From: an uncultured Sutterella sp.
GTDB lineage: Bacteria > Pseudomonadota > Gammaproteobacteria > Burkholderiales > Burkholderiaceae_F
Reading direction: 5' to 3'
DNA: 15,789 nt
Assembly (NCBI GenBank): GCA_905202595.1
Contig: CAJKSP010000048.1
Location: 1-15,789 of the forward strand
Each line of letters opens with the position of its first letter. Position 1 is the stretch's first letter. This document shows, piece by piece, positions 7,801-14,800 of the stretch. The notes beneath the pieces are model-generated. The model worked only from the letters and a program-made list of their open reading frames with translations. It did not search any database and was not told where the DNA came from. A program made the translations under genes and the position numbers.

Positions 7801-8728
7801 GCCGCCGAGACGTCCTGCGAATTCATCTTCGCGAGATGCCCGATGAAACGGGTCTGAGCAAGCTTGTCGCGGAAGCGCCGGGCAAGCGTGCGCACGTCGG
7901 ACGTCGTGTCGTAGGGCGCCTCGGGATCGATTCGGCTGAAGAAATAGCGGATGGCGCGCATGATGTTGACGTCTGCCGTCGCGTCGAGCGCATCCTGCAC
8001 GGATGAACGGGACAGATGAAGCCCCGTCGCGCGCATGGACGCTACCGCGAGCGCTGTAGCCGGACTGCCGCTGCTGCCGCGGATCCCCGGACGCATCAGA
8101 TTCAGCGCTTTCCCCCTGAGGGGCTTCGGCAGCGCATTGACCATCCCTGCGAATCGTGCATTTGCAGGCGACTTGCGATCGATCTCGAGCGGATTGGCCA
8201 GTCCTTCCTCGACGGCATAAAGCGCATGCGCGCCGTAGACGAGCGCGGACATTGAGGAATGAAGCGCCTGGAACTGCGCTGCAAGCGCATCGGCGCTCGC
8301 CTCAAATTCAGCCTGGATCGCCATGGCCTCCGCCGGCGCCTTGCCGCGCGAAGCCTCATTGGCCTGATGCGCGGCTTCCTCGCGAAGCGCTGCCATGACT
8401 GCTGCGGGATCCGCTGTGCGGATGGCTGCGGCAAGCTTCAGAAGATTTTCCGACGATGGGTTCTGATGGAAGGTCCGTCCGGCAGCCAAGATGCCCGCAA
8501 GCGGCGAACCGTCCTGCGCCGCGGCGGCTGAGAGAGAAAAGGCCGGCGCTGCAGCCGCAGCTGCCGTTTCATCGCCAAGAGCGGCATAAAAGCGGTTGAC
8601 GCTGAGCGCATTCAGGTAGTCGAAGGCAAGCGAGAGCCGGTCGAGGCCCTCTTTGTCGGCGCCGGCGCCGCGGCAGTGCTGAACGGCAGCCGTGAATTCG
8701 GCGGCAAGGTTCAGTTCTTCCGGCGGCA
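4803..8728. repeat. Paralogous duplication, copy matching 11859-15785
   Basis: The DNA and protein of this segment match 11859-15785 in the same orientation about 7.06 kb away, covering the last two thirds of both giant genes. The match extends with small indels across the whole visible part of the partial gene. Lack of long identical DNA stretches argues against recent gene conversion. Confidence 0.85.
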
Positions 8729-10802
8729 TCGTTCCCGCCTGCAGACGCGATTGAATCCGGCGGCTGAGCGCGCCGCTCTGCGGATCGGCAAGCTCCTTCG
8801 CCAGCTCTGCGGGATCGGCTTGAAGGAGCGCCGCGACTTTCTGGAAGTCCGCGCCGGCAGCCGCAGCGCCGGCGGCCAGCCGCATAATGCCTGCAAACGC
8901 GGCTTCACGTTCTGCCGACGAGGACGCTCGCATGAATTCCTGCGCCTTCGCGCGCATTTGCGCCGCCGCGTCCGCGAGGGGGCCTCGAGCTTCTGCCCCA
9001 TGAGGCCCCGCGTCGGGCCTTGCGACCTGTTCAAGGCCGGCAGCCATTGCTTCCGCCGCAAACGCAAATCGGCTGATGCGCTCGTCGCTCTGATCGAAGT
9101 CTTCGAATTTGGCGTTCGCGGAAAAGCCGAGCAGGCCTTTGTTGACCGAGCCGAACGGATGCGCTTCGTCAATGCCGTAGGCGCGAAGCACCGTCTGCGC
9201 CGCTACGGCCGCATCGAGCTTTGCAATGGCATCTGAGAGGCCGCGTTCAAGCGCCTGCAGCGCCAGGTCGAATTTTTCGGCTCTTACTTTGCTCTCAGCA
9301 TGCAGCGCGGCGTCGATATGGCCCTGCGCCTCGGCTTTAACATCCTCCGAAACTTGCGGAAGAGCGAGAAGCACTTCGCAGAGCGTCCTCGCGGCAGGTC
9401 CCGTTCGGGGGTAGCGCTGCTCAAAGAGTGCCGGATCGGGATCGCCGGCCTGGCCGGATGCACGCACGCTCGAGAGCGCGGCGCTCGCCGCTTCGTCGAG
9501 CGTCACGAGGGCGCCCTTCCCTTGTTCAGGCAGCACCCGCCAGGCGGCGAGGCTTCTGAACTGACCGTCCATCGCCGCGTCGGCAAGCATCTTTCCGAGA
9601 CGAGAGCCGTCGTCAAGCTCGCCCTCGGCATTCTTCGCGTCATATTCGATGCTCTCCGGCTGAATGCCGAGCGCCTGTGCCGTCTGATGCCGGGCTTCAG
9701 CGAGAGCTGCCGTTCTCATGTCGGCAAAGAGCGAGGCCGCCGCCTGCCCGTTGGCGCCCCGCACATCGGCGAGCACCGTGCAGGCGGCATCAAGATCGCT
9801 GCGGATCATGGCGCCGTGCGCTTCAGCTACGCGCGAGCTGAGGCTCTTCACGGCGGCCGCGGCCGCATTGCGCTCGTCGCTGATGACGCTGCCGAATCGC
9901 TCCAGACGGTCTGCGGCATCGCTTGTGGGCGCTCTGCCGGCCGATTCAGCTTTGAAGTCGAGATCTGCCTGCGAAAGGTCTGCACGTCCTTGCGCATCCA
10001 CAGGAATTTGCTTAAGAAGCGCGAGGGATGCGGTCTTTGCCTGCGCGAGCTCTTTGGCGAAGCGCTTCGCAGCGCCGAGCACTTCGCTCCCTGCCTCATC
10101 GGGCGACTGCGCGAGGAGTCCTTCAAGCCGGCTGAAAATCGCCTCGAGCTTCTCCGCCGCCTTGCCCGCTTCTGCCTGGGTCTGAGCCGACATCAGCACG
10201 AAGATCCCGGCAGGGAGCTCGTTTGCCGCAGCGCCTTTGAACGCTGGGGTCGAGAGCTCGCCCGCTGCGGTCTGGATGCGGCCGCTCGCGAGCGTCGCCG
10301 CAAGCGCCTGCACTTCGCTGCACTTGCCGTTCGCGGCGGCATAGATGGCTTCGAGGTCGGTCTGAAGCCGGCGTCCGGCCTTCGTGCGAAGACTCTGCGC
10401 TTCTGGCGACGCCGAATCCTCGATCGTTCCGTTCACGACCTGCTCGAGCACCTTGTTGAATTCAACCGCCTGGCGGGCCCGCAGTGCTTCCAGATCCTGC
10501 GCTTCCGGCGCAAGGCCCGCGGGATGCTCCGCCGAGAGCGTTGAAGCTGCATCAATCAGTCGGGAGACGCCCGCTTCCTGCATGCCGGCCTGCGCCTGCA
10601 GCCAGGCCGGAATCGCTCGCGCAGCCTGAGGCGCTTCTGAAGCGCCGGCTGCGGCCGGCTGGGCGGCTGCCAGCGCTTCGCGGGCGCCGGCCGCTTGAAT
10701 GTCGAGTTCTTCAGGGGAGCCGCCGACTGCACGGCTCGAGTCAGCTCTTGGCGTCGGCGCAGCAGAAGCGGTTGCAATCGGCGCAACGGTGACTTTGCAC
10801 AT
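4803..10802 (-). CDS. Giant 1,999-aa protein, candidate type III effector
   Basis: I do not recognise this family from sequence. Residues 1-90 are rich in Ala, Ser and Pro with no Sec signal. Residues 90-1510 are predicted almost all helical and very alanine-rich. The core best conserved with the neighbouring paralog includes CHCALELTA (from 1358) and NNFNWEE (Trp1383). From about 1540 to 1840 there are long runs of alternating small and polar residues (TLGASARAKASASAQAG, TLSLKASASVAASVSA) typical of beta strands and possibly an amphipathic barrel. Residues 1840-1999 form an alpha/beta tail. Size, this architecture and the CesT-like gene just upstream suggest an AvrE/DspE-like giant effector delivered into host cells. 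Other secreted toxins remain possible. The start is the first ATG after an in-frame TAA, yet it has no Shine-Dalgarno site, so translation may be coupled or regulated. Confidence 0.93.
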   Translation of the reverse strand: MCKVTVAPIATASAAPTPRADSSRAVGGSPEELDIQAAGAREALAAAQPAAAGASEAPQAARAIPAWLQAQAGMQEAGVSRLIDAASTLSAEHPAGLAPEAQDLEALRARQAVEFNKVLEQVVNGTIEDSASPEAQSLRTKAGRRLQTDLEAIYAAANGKCSEVQALAATLASGRIQTAAGELSTPAFKGAAANELPAGIFVLMSAQTQAEAGKAAEKLEAIFSRLEGLLAQSPDEAGSEVLGAAKRFAKELAQAKTASLALLKQIPVDAQGRADLSQADLDFKAESAGRAPTSDAADRLERFGSVISDERNAAAAAVKSLSSRVAEAHGAMIRSDLDAACTVLADVRGANGQAAASLFADMRTAALAEARHQTAQALGIQPESIEYDAKNAEGELDDGSRLGKMLADAAMDGQFRSLAAWRVLPEQGKGALVTLDEAASAALSSVRASGQAGDPDPALFEQRYPRTGPAARTLCEVLLALPQVSEDVKAEAQGHIDAALHAESKVRAEKFDLALQALERGLSDAIAKLDAAVAAQTVLRAYGIDEAHPFGSVNKGLLGFSANAKFEDFDQSDERISRFAFAAEAMAAGLEQVARPDAGPHGAEARGPLADAAAQMRAKAQEFMRASSSAEREAAFAGIMRLAAGAAAAGADFQKVAALLQADPAELAKELADPQSGALSRRIQSRLQAGTMPPEELNLAAEFTAAVQHCRGAGADKEGLDRLSLAFDYLNALSVNRFYAALGDETAAAAAAPAFSLSAAAAQDGSPLAGILAAGRTFHQNPSSENLLKLAAAIRTADPAAVMAALREEAAHQANEASRGKAPAEAMAIQAEFEASADALAAQFQALHSSMSALVYGAHALYAVEEGLANPLEIDRKSPANARFAGMVNALPKPLRGKALNLMRPGIRGSSGSPATALAVASMRATGLHLSRSSVQDALDATADVNIMRAIRYFFSRIDPEAPYDTTSDVRTLARRFRDKLAQTRFIGHLAKMNSQDVSAAAQFELDVLASRMEKLGIDQASLQRISHGFDAMEGARRGQTKASEDMEGQTNGMQLMMLTYGLMNSVDDMDASLVGKLLGREAPADPAGGWQLSDDDLKTMLFSAASRPLHGRETAVLFSACMERAKAQGLPSSPDDVLESLAPREPDDDELRQLDEESAAAALAAYDADKLEFDGVRSRIDACWKQNSQNGSLSVVSDAQASVMAKKLAAESFRRLGGTRGSSTIEEAAKALSQSLAAHSPDTAERKRAFFSAVSTELIDRGRYVLMTKAHAKAKGSSASEFDRAWEKASSLSSKISGLEIERLKSLLQREITLELGSNTRIAKSASGAVRNQSLSDALASAQRNDPQLQYALQTACHCALELTADSLGCSVERLLFNNFNWEEAVDTTNLALRDDQKAAVEARIAGRTAVPLKELVAANMSLFMPKAAADAYVESLAGPDGKGVRSMSASIFLRNRKLRTAKYFQGIADDIQKAYASEAGYLAVRSERSMLFHQRQAGILGGCLERMAPGQSIAIDKKGRVQVLGWKLGLEKSAEKPQGKSSKVTAKAGASAEASLGIDLEDAVVFSKNADGTVTISVAKTLGASARAKASASAQAGVEIGNDTAKLSGTVGAEAQVGGELAAKYTFKVESCVSTDVGGALIDRLISRRITGKDLNSASVVNSGELSASFTAGLSASAAIGFNVQTEFNEREETVTVTANDDGSQTKRTEGKGSLTVKTSRENEDGSSTEVTYQRKLQTYGMPSGEAGVQIDATASVEVGSDGRISGSIARRETPTTIETTYTYAGTLSLKASASVAASVSAAEVLEGKKEASAGAAVTFGVENAYTVVNSKTGGATLDAAKRTSCTFIDGQTSGNRASQVGRLLSGHCVPAEKAAAVQALVASLPTDELQSVVIESHFAADKLNGTQVSLSEVMKPANYNPTSLVIRYEKSREDSSLLQKALNKAGTLLGGAFDFSTTVNNSLEIEIDISALDDKTIEAVTQALSEGQKKHTGSVI

Positions 10803-10850
10803 GATCTGGAACAGAAGTTAGAAATAAATGACAGCATGAAGCCCGATGAC

Positions 10851-10879
10851 CCTTCAGGCATCAGGCGCGCGCCTGAAGG
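10851..10879 (-). promoter_or_regulatory. Intercistronic hairpin with nested perfect palindrome
   Basis: CCTTCAGGC (10851-10859) pairs perfectly with GCCTGAAGG (10871-10879). A perfect 16-bp palindrome, TCAGGCGCGCGCCTGA (10861-10876), overlaps the right arm, so two exclusive structures can form. It sits just after the chaperone stop and about 50 nt before the giant gene start. No T run follows on the - strand, so it is more likely an attenuation, mRNA-processing or expression-ratio element than a terminator. Confidence 0.55.
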
Positions 10880-10882
10880 CGA

Positions 10883-11425
10883 TCAGCCCCAAAAGACCTG
10901 CTGGCTAGCGATGAAGTCGCTGACCTCTTCGCTAGACATCTTCTCAGGGAGCGCCGCGGACGACGGACTCGCACTTTCTCGAGCAGCGGCTGCAGGCTCG
11001 GCGCCGTGTCCTGCGGCGGCTCCATTAATGACATCGATGACGGCGCGCCGAAGCGCTTCGGCATCGCCGAGGAAGGCGGCCAAAGCGTCAGGGAGGCGGT
11101 CGTCGCGGCAATCTTCTGCTGAAAGCGTTTGAGAAATCCAGAAGTATCGCAGATCTCGATCGGCGCCAAGCCGCAGATGGGGCCACGCCGATGCCGGCGC
11201 TGAAAGAACGGAGAGCGCAAGGAGCGCTTCCGGGCTTTCGCGAACAAAGGCCGTCACGGGCGCAGCATTCGTATAGAGCCGCAGACGTTCGGGATTCTCT
11301 TCGGCCAGCGCAAAGAGCGCGCCTCCAGGCGTCCTGTTCACCGAGAGGCCGACGGCGTTCTGCCGTTCGAAGGTCGCGAGCGGCAGTGCGCCCTTCTCGA
11401 TCATCTGGTTGAGCTCGTTAATCAT
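10883..11425 (-). CDS. CesT-like type III secretion chaperone, 180 aa
   Basis: Predicted order of elements fits class I (CesT-fold) chaperones. There is an N-terminal helix (residues 2-12), strands with a GG turn around 24-51 (NAVGLSVN, GGALFALAE, RLRLYTNA), a helix at 56-75, strands at 82-100 (HLRLGADRDLRYFWISQT) and a helix at 111-134 (LPDALAAFLGD to RRAVIDVI). Such proteins are 130-180 residues long, bind effector N-termini as dimers in the cytosol and are usually encoded next to their effector. A low-complexity Ala/Ser linker (135-160) leads to a terminal helix ending SQQVFWG, an extension beyond the usual fold. ATG 11425 has GGAGGGAGG 6 nt upstream. The gene precedes the complete giant gene by 80 nt in the same transcript. 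Family assignment is from fold pattern, not from a database match. Confidence 0.82.
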   Translation of the reverse strand: MINELNQMIEKGALPLATFERQNAVGLSVNRTPGGALFALAEENPERLRLYTNAAPVTAFVRESPEALLALSVLSAPASAWPHLRLGADRDLRYFWISQTLSAEDCRDDRLPDALAAFLGDAEALRRAVIDVINGAAAGHGAEPAAAARESASPSSAALPEKMSSEEVSDFIASQQVFWG

Positions 11426-11431
11426 GCGGGG

Positions 11432-11440
11432 CCTCCCTCC
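11432..11440 (-). promoter_or_regulatory. Strong ribosome binding site of the chaperone gene
   Basis: GGAGGGAGG on the - strand, 6 nt before ATG 11425. It contrasts with the missing site in front of the giant protein gene downstream. Confidence 0.8.
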
Positions 11441-11464
11441 GGCGCTCGGCTAGAAATGAAGAGA

Positions 11465-11493
11465 ATTTAAAAGATAGCTTTGCAGCGCAGCAA
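11465..11493 (-). promoter_or_regulatory. Candidate promoter of the chaperone-giant operon
   Basis: On the - strand TTGCTG (11488-11493), 17 nt, then TTAAAT (11465-11470). The predicted start is near 11457, giving a leader of about 32 nt before the chaperone ATG. Both elements are imperfect. Confidence 0.4.
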
Positions 11494-11537
11494 TTCTGCC
11501 ACGTGTCGGAGAAACTCTTCGGAACGCAGGCCCTTTG

Positions 11538-11600
11538 TCAGCAAAAAACAATCATTCCTCTACCCTTTGAGAGCGAAGGCTTCTCCGTTTTTTTTGCTGA
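11538..11600. repeat. Perfect 11-bp inverted repeat, 41-bp spacer
   Basis: TCAGCAAAAAA (11538-11548) and TTTTTTGCTGA (11590-11600) are exact inverse copies. They lie 45 bp upstream of the candidate -35. They could be a regulator-binding pair, arms of a leader structure, or ends of a tiny non-autonomous element. Confidence 0.5.
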
Positions 11601-11775
11601 AAACCTCACCGACTCACTAGGGCGAGACGAATGTCAAGGCCTATGCAATCATGTGCGCAAGCACGAATTGAGAGGCGAACAGGCCGTGGAAGACGTTGCG
11701 CCGTTCCATTTCTCCCGCATTTGGCGAGTAGCGCAGGATGCGGCGTTTTTCCTGCTTCGCAGTCGATCTCTGCAG

Positions 11776-11812
11776 AAAAATCGCGCGGAGCGCTTTGTTA
11801 AGCGTCCCCGCG
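11776..11812 (-). terminator. Intrinsic terminator after the second giant gene
   Basis: On the - strand CGCGG-GGa-CGCTT pairs with AAGCG-CT-CCGCG. This makes 12 base pairs including one G-U and one bulged A, with the 4-nt loop AACA, followed by CGATTTTT. It begins 46 nt after the stop codon (11859-11861), so the partial giant gene and the chaperone operon are separate transcripts. Confidence 0.8.
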
Positions 11813-11858
11813 ATGGCTTTGCCTTGCCGGCAAGCGCCGCCTTTTGGCGCGACCGGCG

Positions 11859-14800
11859 TCAGACGACGGAGTCTGTGCGGTTCTTCTGGCCCTGCGCCGC
11901 AGCTTCCTTGACGGCTGAAAGCGTTCTCTCGTCAAGCGCATTGATGTCGACTTCGATGTCAAGCGACTGGCTCACGGATCTCGAGAAGTCGACGGCGCCG
12001 CCGAACACTGTGCCGGCTTTGCTGATCGCATTCTGCAGAAGCGAAGTGTCGCTCTTGCTCTTTTCAAAGCGAATGACGAGGCTTGTCGGGCTGTAGTGGG
12101 CTGGGTTCACGAGTTCTGAGAGGCTCAGCCGGCTGCCGTTGAGCCGGTCTGGCTCGTAGTGCGACTCGACGGCGACGCTTTTCGGAACGGCTGGCAGCGA
12201 TGCAACGAGGGTCTGAACGGCTTGCGCTTTCTCCGCCGGCAGGCCGTGCGCGCGCAGCAGCTGGCCGACTTGCGCTGCGCGGCTTCCTTCCGTCTGCTTG
12301 GCGATGAAGGTGCACGTCGTTCGCTTGGCGGCATCGACCGTGGCGTCGCTCAGACGGCTGTTCACAACCGTGTAGGCATTCTCGACGCCGAACGAGGCGG
12401 CTCCGCCCGCAGAACGAGCCTTCTTTCCCTTGAGCACGTCAGCAGCGGAAATCGAAGCCGCAGCAGAAGCGGTGGCTTTGAGCGACAGCGTGCCGGAATA
12501 GGCATAGGTGGTCTCTGTGGCTGTCGGCGTATTGCGCCGCGCAATCGTCGCGGTCACTTCGCCGTCGATGCCTGCCGCTGCGGTCGCCGTCGCATCGATC
12601 TTGACGCCGGCTTGCACGCTCGGCAGCGTATAAGTCTCAATCTGCTGCGTGAACGTTTGGGCCTTCTCATCGCCGTGTTCGTCTTTGCTCGCGATCTTCG
12701 TTTCGGTCCCCCGCCAGCTGCGCGTCTGCGTTGTTTCAATCCCGTCCGCGACAGTGGCGACGGACGAAGGGCTTCTGCGCTTCACCACATCGGTCTGCGC
12801 ATTGAAGCCGAGCGCTGCGGACGCGGAGACGCCTGCCGTGGCCGAAAAGCGCACCTCGCCGGCGTTGACGACGGACGCTGAATTGAGCTCCTTGCCGGTA
12901 ATGCGGCGCGAGACGATGCGTTCGATCAGCGTCGCGGCTTCGCTGGTCGAGACGCAGCTTTCAACCTTAAACCTGTAGTTGGCGCCAAGTTCGAGGCCTG
13001 CATGGGCTTCAGCGCTGAGCACTTCAGACTGCTTTGCCGGCTTGATGCCAATGCCTGCGCCAGCCTGCGCTGAACCCGACAGTTTGGCTCGGGCAGAGGC
13101 GCCAAGCGTCTTGGCGACGCTCACTGTCACCGTGCCGTCGGGATTCTTTGAGAAGAGAACGGCATCGGCGAGGTCTATGCCGACGCTTGCTTCCGCAGAA
13201 AAGCCGGCTTTGGCGGCGCTTTGAGCGCCGTTCGGAGAAGCGCCGGCGCTCGCTTCTGCGCCGAGCTTCAGGCCGATCACTTTTACCCGGCCTTTTTTGT
13301 CAATGGCGATGCTCTTGCCGAGCGGCATGCGCTCCAGGCACCCGCTCAAGATGCCGGCTGCGCGCTGATGGCGGATCCTCGAGCGCTCGCTTCTCACCTC
13401 GAGCAGGCTGCGCTGCTCGGACATGACCTTCTGCAGGTCGTCGGCAACCCCTCGAAGATAGTTCGCCTGGCGAAGCAGCCGGTTGCGGAGGAACACTTCG
13501 CGGGACATGGCGCAGACGCCCTGCCCGCCGTCGCCCGTGAGGGATTCGACATAGGCATCCGCCGCTGGCTTCGGCATGAAGAGGCTCAAGTTCGCTGCGA
13601 CGAGCTCCTTGAGCGGCACTTGCCTGCGCCCGTTGATGCACGCTTCGACGACCGCCTTCTGGTCGTCGCGAAGCGTGAGCGACGCTGCATCGATGGGCTC
13701 TTCCCAGTTGAAATTGTTGAGGAGAAGCCTTTCCACCGAGCAGCCGGCTGAAGCGGCCGTCAGCTCAAGCGCGCAGTGGCAGGCTGCGCGAAGGCCCTGC
13801 TTCAGAGTGGGATCGAGTTCCTGGGCAGCCGCAATCGTGCTGCTGATCGAAGCGTTGCGGATGGCTCCGGAAGCCGATTTGGCAATGCGGACGTTCGACC
13901 CCATGTCCGGCACGATCTCCCGCTGAAGGAGCTCTTTAAGATCGACGTCATGCCTGAAGCTCCAGCCGGCGGCTTTCTGCCAAGCCAGCTCGAATTCCGT
14001 GTCGGCAGAGTCCTGCGCCTTCTCATGCGCCTTCGTCAGCAGCACGTAGCGGCCGCGATCGATGCGATCGGCCGAGGCAGCTGCAAAGAAGGCGCGCTTT
14101 CTTTGAGCAATGTCTGGCGCATTGGCGGCAAGGCTCAGTGCGAGCGCGTGCGCCGCATCCTTGATGCCGGACTGCTTGACGCCGCCGCTCAGGCGTTCGA
14201 AGAAATGCTCGCCGAGCTTTTCGGCCATCTTGGCCGCTTCGGCATTGGAGAAGGTCAAGAGACGGCCGTGATTGGAATTCTGGCTCCAGCGCGTGGCGAT
14301 GAGGTTTCTGAGGGCTTTGAATTCGCTCTTTTGATCCTCATAGGCGGCATGCGCAGCAGCTGCAGCGTCAGGGTCTGGAAGTGCTGCAAGATCCGCTGCG
14401 TCGGGTTCATGAGGCGCGAGCGACGCGAGCACCTCTTCGGGACCGCTCGGCTCGCCTTTCGCGCGAGCTCGATCGATGCAGGCGCCGAAGAGCACCGCCG
14501 TTTCGCGGCCGTGCATCGGACGGGAGGCTGCCGAAAAGAGCATGGCCTTGAGATCGTCGTCCGAGAGGCGCCAGTGTCCGGCGTCTGCATCCGGCTTGCG
14601 GCCGAGGAGCTTTTCGACGAGCGATGCATCCATGTCGTCGACGCTGTTGATGAGGCCGTAGGTCAGCAGCATGAGGCGCATGCCGTCCGTCTGACCCTGC
14701 ATGCGGGAGGTGGAGATCTTCCGGCCGGGCTGCGCGGCTTCGAGCGCGCTGACGCCGTTTTTGATCAGCCGCAGGCTCGCGCGGTCAATGCCGAGCTTCT

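Larger units (their letters stand above)
11441..11775 (-). other. Upstream region of the chaperone-giant operon
   Basis: No gene is supported here. The stretch contains the candidate promoter (11465-11493), a long inverted repeat (11538-11600) and a TTGACA on the - strand (11632-11637) with no -10 at the right distance. A stop-free - strand frame ends at 11641, but it is interrupted by the terminator of the preceding gene and is judged non-coding. I looked for TTCG-type PIP boxes used by HrpB/HrpX regulators and saw none. Confidence 0.45.

Noticed and set aside
11632..11637. TTGACA on the - strand as -35 of the chaperone operon
   Set aside because: No -10-like hexamer lies 16-18 nt downstream. 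The pair at 11465-11493 is better placed.
11641..11858. Stop-free - strand frame of about 73 codons after the second giant gene
   Set aside because: It has no ATG, GTG or TTG start that makes sense, and the well-formed terminator at 11776-11812 lies inside it.
12690..12720. WxxxE-type effector motif (WRGTE) in the second giant protein
   Set aside because: The motif is short, occurs by chance in a protein this long, and is not conserved in the paralog.
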